A stretch of 64,000 nt of DNA, taken from NCBI GenBank assembly GCA_013350335.1, contig CM023541.1, positions 63,863,413 through 63,927,412 of the forward strand, written 5' to 3'. The first letter of the stretch is position 1, and each line of letters opens with the position of its first letter. The notes beneath the pieces were generated by a model. It worked only from the letters and a program-made list of their open reading frames with translations. It had not been told where the DNA came from and made no database searches. The position numbers and the translations under genes were made by a program. This DNA is from Chimonanthus salicifolius. Lineage: Eukaryota; Streptophyta; Magnoliopsida; Laurales; Calycanthaceae. Shown one piece after another: positions 57,094 through 64,000 of this stretch.

Positions 57094-58850
57094 TGCCCCA
57101 AGTCGCACCCTTTTTATCTTGCCTTCTTATTACGGATTCAGACCTCTTTCTTTTCTTTTTTGAAGGATCGCTACATGCCTTGAACTGCTGATCCCTTGGA
57201 TGGCTTAGTCATCAAAAAAGCGTTCGCGCCGCAGCCTCGAGTTGGTTTTGTATGAGTCTTCTCCTGGGCCAAAGAATATTGGAGATTTCCGGTCCGAACC
57301 TACTTGAATAACTGTTTTCCATTTAGTGGATATATTACTTTTCTGGGGGTTTCTCTAAAATGTTCTAAAAACTGCATCGATTTGTTAAGCTTGGGATAGA
57401 GAATGACTTGGTTAGAAGTTATTTCAATTTTTTGTGCCATTATATTGTTTACCATGTGAATGTAAAATAGATTAACTACTATAAAAGATGATTACTTGCT
57501 TTTAGCATATCTTTCCAACTCTAGCATATCTTTCCAACTCCTGAAGCCGTTTCGCCCACATGGCATTCTGCCATGTTTTCTCCAACTGGATAGAAGCTGC
57601 TATGGATTTGGGTCTTTATTAGCTATTTGATCTAAAGTGATGAAAGACAACTTTAGAGAAATTAGTCTCTTATGTGCATGTAAGTTCGCATGTCCTTGCT
57701 TTGAAGTGTTTGTTAGGATTGAATTTCAAAATGAAAAAAAAAATCAATATTCTCAAGAATGTTTATTTTTGGGATTCTGTAGAAGTAAGCAATTTCCGGG
57801 AATTTGAAATTTTGATACATTTTGATGTGGGGATGTAAAACCAAGGTCAAAAGTGGGGTTGCAATAGGATGAAAATAATGCTCAAATAATTGAAATAAAA
57901 CAGAAGAGGGACTAGATTGGTTTTGGTATTCAATTTTGCATTTGAGTGAAACATTTGGGATATGTTCAGTTACAAGAATAAGTGAAAATAAAATGAAATA
58001 TGCTTCAATGCCATTTCTACTTAAAATCAAATAGATCAAAGTTGATTCGACCGGAATGAAAATTAATAACTATCCATCAAATTCAATGTATGTGTAATTG
58101 TGTATATATGGGTTGATGGATTTTATATATTTAGAGGTTGATTGGTGAAGAGATTGCTACAGAGGACCGGTGCATGGTCAGTCGTCTGAAAAAGATTGCT
58201 ACAGAGATCTGACGACTACTATGTAGCAAAATTACATGATTTTTTTTATAAAATGGTGAACTCATTTATCTCACTCCATTTTTTTTTTTTTTTAAATCAA
58301 AGTAACGGAGATTTGTGCGAGTTAGGAATGAGAAAATGTATTATTATTATTATATTCTCAATCCAACCTTGAATATTTTTCAGTCAAGCATATTAATCTG
58401 TTTAATGAATAAACTTCATAAATATGTTGGGTTCAAGGTTGAAATTTACAAAATTTAACACATTCAATTTTACCCTACATTTAATTAACCACTTGACAAG
58501 TCACAGACTCACAGGTATAGGAAATAGTGTTCAAAGTGAATATCTTAATCCATATGATTGATTCCAACTAACTTTAAAAACCTGAAAAAAGGTGAACAAG
58601 TTTATTTAGTTGATTTGATTTAAAAATTCAAATAAAATGATCCAATTAGATTCTAGATATCCAATTCGATTAAATTTTGAGTCAAATCTAAATTTCACAT
58701 TTTAAACTTTAGATCTAATCAGAATTTTTTTTTTCTGTGAAAAAAAAGTTCAGTTTGAGTGAGTTTAATTTACTCATTTAAGTTAATTGCAATTTAATTA
58801 GAATCATGTCGAGTTTGAGTTCGAAGATTTTAAACTCTGATCCGACTCGA
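57094..58850. other. Intergenic DNA between the ARF and RelA/SpoT-like genes
   Basis: AT-rich, no gene recognised. A short repeat (AGATTGCTACAGAG) occurs at about 58151 and 58193. T runs and ATT repeats are the only other pattern. From about 58860 the GC content rises toward the leader of the next gene. Confidence 0.6.
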
Positions 58851-58989
58851 CCCTTTGCCGCACGGCGTGAGCCATGAAGCAGACCCGGGTACCCGACATT
58901 TGCCAGAGGCATGGGAGCCGGAAGCTTCTGGGTACCGCCACAGGATCTTTTCCTCTCTGTTTCGTCCCCGCCACACATTTCCCGCCGTT

Positions 58990-59153
58990 TATTCCCCAAC
59001 TAACGTCCACAGACGGCGTATTCTCCCGTCAAGTTCTCTCATTCTCCCTCCGCTTCCTGTAATTTCATTCGTCGCTTCCTTTTTCTCTAACGTCCTCTCA
59101 ACTGCCTTAAGATAGAGAATCCGCACTCCATAGTACGGAGAAAACCGAATAAA
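58990..59153 (+). promoter_or_regulatory. Probable 5' leader of the RelA/SpoT-like gene
   Basis: A CT-rich, GC-richer stretch before the ATG at 59154 without the AT bias of the intergenic DNA. No certain TATA box was seen, so the start site is open. Confidence 0.4.
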
Positions 59154-62100
59154 ATGTCTTCTTCTTCTTCTTCTTCTTTTCAGAGATCGAAAATGCTAAG
59201 CCGAAGAAGTTCCAAAATTTTCTCCACAATTCCTCTAGGTAGACACCACCGACACACCTCATTCCTGGATCGGAGCCGATTCTTTCGGCGGTCTGTCAGA
59301 TTCAGGTACGACTTCCATCCGATGGCACCGAGGTTGACTGTGTCATCGTCGTTGAGTGCGGTGGTTAGCTCTGGGAACGTGATTGCTGCTGCGGCTGCTG
59401 CAGCAAGTGGCACAGGCTCAGCGCATTCAGCTGTGACGTCTGCACTTGCGCATGTGGCAGTCACGGCAGTTGCGATCGCTTCCGGTGCTTGCCTTTCAAC
59501 GAAGGTTGATTTCTTGTGGCCACGTGTCGAGAAACAGCCTGGTATAAGATTCTTCTTTCTTCTGCTTTTTAATTTTTTTTTGTTGATTTAAGGAAATTTG
59601 TTGAGATTGAATTTAGATCAATTCAATTTAGCATGCTTTACGTTTGATCATGTTATTTGTCTTTATTTTGTGTATTAGTTGCTCTTGGGTGTCTTCAATT
59701 CTAGACCGCTGTTTATTGCTATGGAATTCAGAGAAACTTGGTAAATGGTTCTGGATTTACTAAAACTCATCCAGCACCCTTAAAGTTGTTATCCAAGTGC
59801 TGAAAACTCGCCAGATGAGTTGATTAAAGGCTTGGCTGACCAGAGGAAATTGAAGGATTTCTGATGAATTCTACAAGATCAGTTTGTTCCTTTTCCTTGA
59901 TAGATGGTCAGAACCTCATCTTGGTTTAAATTTTAGTAAATGTTCTCTTGAGATAATAGATTTTGGAGGAACAAAAGTAGAGTTTTGTTTGTCTTTACTA
60001 AATATTATTTCAGTTCACATGTTTCTGTTGAATTTCTAGTAAAACCGCCGATCCTGGAACTAAAAAGACAGGGGGTCAAGGCATAAGACCTCAACGTAAT
60101 ACTTGAATCTTGCTTAATGAGAAATGGGATAAGAACATCACGAGGTTCCATCTCTTGTAGTGAGCTGGCTTCATTATTTTCTGGAATTCACTTTTTGAGA
60201 AGCTAATATTTTGGAGCGCAAGTTCTAAGGCCTTAGGGCTTATAGAGCTGTGGTTGATTTACCTGGTTCTGTTTTGTCATAAGAAAAGAAGGAGAAGAGG
60301 CCTTCCTACTTTTAGAGTCTAATTAAGGGTCACATTGGAGTGTGCCTTCGTCGGTCGATTTTTTGCTTAAAGTAGTCAATTTTATACATAAAGCTGTAAG
60401 ATGTTTAATGGACTGTCAATAGGTTGGTTGATGGCTAAAAAGGACTTGGTTGTTTTATGTCTCCTGAACTATGTGCAGTAAGTGAAAGGCTTTTCTTTTC
60501 AATGTAGTTTTTATTCACAAGGAAAGTATACTATGTTGAATAGAAACTAAATTTCATAAAAGGTGGTCTCAAATAGTTGAGACAAGATTCAGTATCTTCT
60601 ACAAGGAGAGATTCACTACTAACTTCCCTTTCTTCAAGTACATCAGCCTCCCTGTTGGCTTTACAAAGCACATGATGGAAGACAGCTTCCAACTCACTCA
60701 AGATCAATAATGTCCTTGGTCACACCTGCCAATTCCCACAGATGGGGATTAAGGTCATGACTGAGCTGATGACACCCTTGGAGTTTCCCTCAGTAACAGT
60801 TTGACTGAGAATTCTTTTTGCTGCATTTCTTTAACCAGTCAATGTTGCCCATGCCTATGCTTCAATGGCCATGTGAGGCCGACCATACTGAACGCCATAC
60901 AATACAGCGTGTCTGCCACTTTCCAACTCACTGAACAAACCTCCAATACTGGCAGGACCCATATTGTCAACTGTAGCCCTGTTGAAGTCAAGCTTTCCCA
61001 TGGTAAGTGAAATCAATTGCACGAATTGAGTAAACTTGAGGTGTAAAGGAGTCAAAGCCACTCTTTACAGTTGAAGCTTTGAATTGCATGAGAAGGATGT
61101 GTCTTTCCGCAAACCTAATGGTTGAATTACATGAGAAGTTAAGAGAGTTTATTTTTTCTTTGATGGATAATTGGCGCATAGGTCTTTCTTTTGGGTGATA
61201 ACATGAATTATTTTATTAGTAGCATAACTAAGTGACAATTTGTAGAGTGATTAGACACATTTATATTACAGTTCTTTTTTTTGAAAGGTATATATTACAG
61301 TTCTTTTGAGCGATAAAATGAGAGAATTGGTATATATCACAGTTGGTGATACAGTTTTTGAGATGTACAGATAATGATGCAATTAAAGATGACTATGTCA
61401 TGTTGCTAAAGGAAATTTAAATAATCGATGTCCAATTTCCCCAATGTTCCTCCTCTGAAGCATCCATGAACTCCATCACCACCATTGCACACTGAATGAC
61501 TAGAGGACTTGATTGAAGCAACGATTTGAAGTGTGTTATGACACTTTATCTTCAAATACTCATTTGTTTCTTCTCCAAATAGACTATGCTATAGCTAGAG
61601 GCATTGTTCAAAAACTTGAAACTTAGATTCGACTCTAAATCCCATTTAGTCGAGAAACTTGGCTGATTTTTTGGAAAAACTTCTCGACTTGCTTGACTCG
61701 AAATCCTGTCAAGCTCAAGTCAACTCGGACTGACTCGCCCGAGTCATTTTGAGTTTTTAGACAATGGCTAGACCCTAGAGGTACCAGTTTCCCACAATTC
61801 TTGCCCTTTTGGTGGCAAACTATCGACTCATAATACAAATTGTCACAATTCAGTTGTAACAGCAGTTACAATACCAGAAAGAAAAATTCAAAACATGTGA
61901 TGACATTTGTAATTATGTGTCAATACAAAGGTCAATGATGCACTTGGGGACATCTTACCTGCTTGTCAAACATGATTGAGGTTGCTTGCATCTTATATTG
62001 AACCATGTATTCGGAAGGACACAAAGTAATTTTCTGAATTTTTTTTTAAGGTATTGTTCTGAAATTTCTGCTCATAGAATTGAGTGAGTTTAAAAATTTT

Positions 62101-63920
62101 CTTTTCCTTTTTTTTTTTTTTCTTCTGTCCCCAGTCTCTTACTGATTGTCAGCACCTCACTGTGATAACTTATGTTTAACTTTTTTTAGTTAATATTATT
62201 TTTAGTTCCAAATAATGATCTGGTAACTGCTTCTCACAGGCATATTCTCAGTTGACAAACTATATGAATGAGTCAGGGAGTGCTTCTTGATGATTTATAG
62301 CTTCCGTAGACATAGTGCACTGCTAAAAATGAGTTCTAAAACCTTGCTTTCTTGATGGTCTCTTTATAATGAATAACATAAAAAACAACTTCTAGAAAGC
62401 TACCGTTTATTTCTTCTTTTCTGATGTTTGATGCATGTTTGCAGATTCTCTAATATTAGAGGGGGTGGACGTGACAGGATATCCCATTTTCAATGACCCA
62501 GAGGTTTAATATTTTCTCCCATCCTTGACTACCATTAGACCTATTTTGATGTCACTAAGACATTACACTCCATGAAGGCAGGTGCAGAAGGCTATTGCAT
62601 TTGCAAGGAAAGCTCATTATGGACAGTTAAGGAAAACAGGAGAGACATATCTAACTCACTGTATTCACACAGGAAGGATCTTAGCAGCTCTGATTCCATC
62701 TAGTGGACAAAGAGTATGTTTTCCCTCTTTGAAGCTCAGTAGTTCAAGTTTGTGGGAAGTATTTTTTTTTAACATTTTTATGCATTATGCTCATGGAGTG
62801 TTGCTCTCTTGATAAAATGAAACTTTCCCTTGGAATTCAGTGCATCATTTCTTTCTTTCCTAGTTTGGTGCAGGCAATACATACAGTTATAGCTGGAATT
62901 CTACACGATGTGATCGATGACACATGTGAAAACCTGAGTAGCATAGAAGAAGAGTTTGGTGGTGATGTTGCAAAATTAGTTGCTGGTGTTTCAAGGCTAA
63001 GCTACATAAATCAGGTATGCCTTGAATTGGTATTGGTTTGCGAGTGTGGTGGTGATGTCAAAAAATTAGTTTCTGGTTGTTGAGGCCAAGTTTTATAAAT
63101 CAGGTTTGCCTTGGTATTGATATTGATTTGCAATGGAACGATAATATTGTTGCATTTATGCAATCGACAGTAGCTTCTAAAGTTAATGTTCTTGTTGTTT
63201 TTGTCTTGGGAAAAGCAGCTAAAGTCTCTCAAAAATCAATTTGTAGAGACTTCAGAACGCACACAAACAACATGCATCAGGACCTGCTGTCTTTACTGCT
63301 GCTAAAAAATCTATTACTGTTGTGTTCTTAGATGTGGGTCTATCTTTCTGAAGTCCCATGAATCAAATTCTCTCTATTGTTGTGGGAATATCTCTTTTGT
63401 TTTGGAGATGTAGTTCATAGCGAAGTTTTAGTAACAGTGACCTCTTATTTTCTTTTCTTTCTTTCTTTCTCTTTTGAAATGATACATGCATTTCAGAGTC
63501 TCTTTGGACAAAATTATCTTGCTAATTTTACTATTCATCTACTCTTAAGAGTTTATTCCTTACTGATAATATATTCTTTAGTAAAAAATGCTGGCAATCA
63601 GCACTGATCTATCTATATCTGTACTGACATGAACACTTATCATATATTTTAGGAAAATGCTAAACTCAATTAAAATTATACTATATCCTATGCTTATGTG
63701 GCAAGTCATTTGCTTGATATCTTTACTCTTGAAAAGCCGACCAATTGTACCTTGCCATATGAGCATGAGGGTATAAAAGGGTATAATTGCAGGTAGTATA
63801 GCATCTCCCTATATTTTATTGCCATTTCTAGCTTCAATTTATGATGGTATTCATGTCATGCAGCTGCTGCGAAGACACCGCAGGACAAATGTGAATCAGG
63901 GAACTCTGCGGCCTGAAGAG
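59154..63920 (+). CDS. RelA/SpoT-homologue-like HD-domain protein, plastid leader, 3' part outside the window
   Basis: Five exons are visible: 59154-59541, 62445-62503, 62582-62713, 62874-63014 and 63864-63920, all in phase, giving 259 residues; more exons must follow. RelA/SpoT proteins make and/or hydrolyse (p)ppGpp. Residues 1-60 are Ser/Arg-rich with few acids, a plastid-type transit peptide; an Ala-rich span (about 80-120) follows. The HD fold begins at about 150: His161, His175 (YLTHC), His204-Asp205 (ILHDVIDD) and LVAGVSRLSYINQLLRRHRR. Of the metal ligands H-H-D, three are visible; the fourth Asp would lie beyond the window. The motif reads HDVIDD, not the usual HDxxED. It looks like a plant clade other than RSH1, RSH2/3 and CRSH as I remember them, so no symbol is given. 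Synthetase and TGS regions cannot be judged. Confidence 0.85.
60480..61100 (-). pseudogene. LINE RNase H remnant in intron 1 of the RelA/SpoT-like gene
   Basis: The minus strand reads MGKLDFNRATVDNMGPASIG and GGLFSELESG (RNase H start, 'KlNfDGa..gNpGpaGiGGl'), then ELEAVFHHVLCKANREADVL (its end, 'HV.ReAN..AD.L'). The catalytic Asp of DG is replaced (FNRAT), so it is inactive. It lies antisense in a 2.9 kb intron. Confidence 0.65.
63049..63130 (+). pseudogene. Decayed tandem copy of the end of exon 4 and its donor
   Basis: It follows exon 4 directly and repeats its last ~50 bases and the first ~30 of the intron: GTGGTGATGT, AAAATTAGTT, ATAAATCAGGT, GCCTTG, TGATTTGC. The copy has a stop (TTGTTGAGG) in the exon frame and a changed splice site (CAGGTTTGC), so it should not be used. 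Confidence 0.8.
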
Positions 63921-64000
63921 GTATGTTGTGCTATTCTACTTATACATCAAGAACTTGAGTAAGTTCACCATGGGATTTACTTCATTTTATTATTATCATT

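Overview
The window is plant nuclear DNA, from a flowering plant with long, transposon-filled introns. It has no bacterial-style operons. The recognisable proteins are all plant housekeeping types, broken into exons by GT-AG introns (one GC-AG), and gene-free DNA is crowded with SINEs, truncated LINEs, MITEs and LTR-retroelement remnants. I could not fix the species; exon/intron structures below were built by hand from reading frame, splice sites and family resemblance.

Layout. (1) 382-4168, minus: a four-exon gene for a 133-residue basic protein of unknown function, with a 3.15 kb intron full of retroelements and a GC-AG last intron. (2) 4.2-9.6 kb: AT-rich intergenic DNA with a foldback MITE. 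(3) 9.6-41.1 kb, plus: a CDP-diacylglycerol synthase gene, 423 residues in 11 coding exons, with a probable untranslated first exon near 9.6-9.75 kb and a 10 kb first intron that holds LINE, LTR and satellite-like sequence. (4) 41.3-45.0 kb: an inverted copy of a piece of the neighbouring ARF intron, then a 3.1 kb foldback structure with a canonical tRNA-Gly(GCC) gene in its centre. (5) 46.1-56.3 kb, plus: an ARF-family small GTPase (193 residues, six exons), preceded by three copies of an 88 bp repeat and carrying a complete 3.4 kb LTR with a 5 bp target duplication in intron 1. (6) 59.15 kb to the right edge, plus: the N-terminal part of a RelA/SpoT-like HD-domain protein with a plastid-type leader; the gene runs off the window.

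The genes are not a functional cluster: phospholipid precursor synthesis, vesicle traffic, a putative (p)ppGpp enzyme and an unknown nuclear-type protein are simply neighbours. The most unusual sequence is in the repeats: an LTR with two families of repeated hairpins, a giant palindrome around a tRNA gene, an inverted duplication linking two neighbouring genes, a 20 bp satellite with alternating units, and a decayed exon micro-duplication in the RelA/SpoT-like gene.
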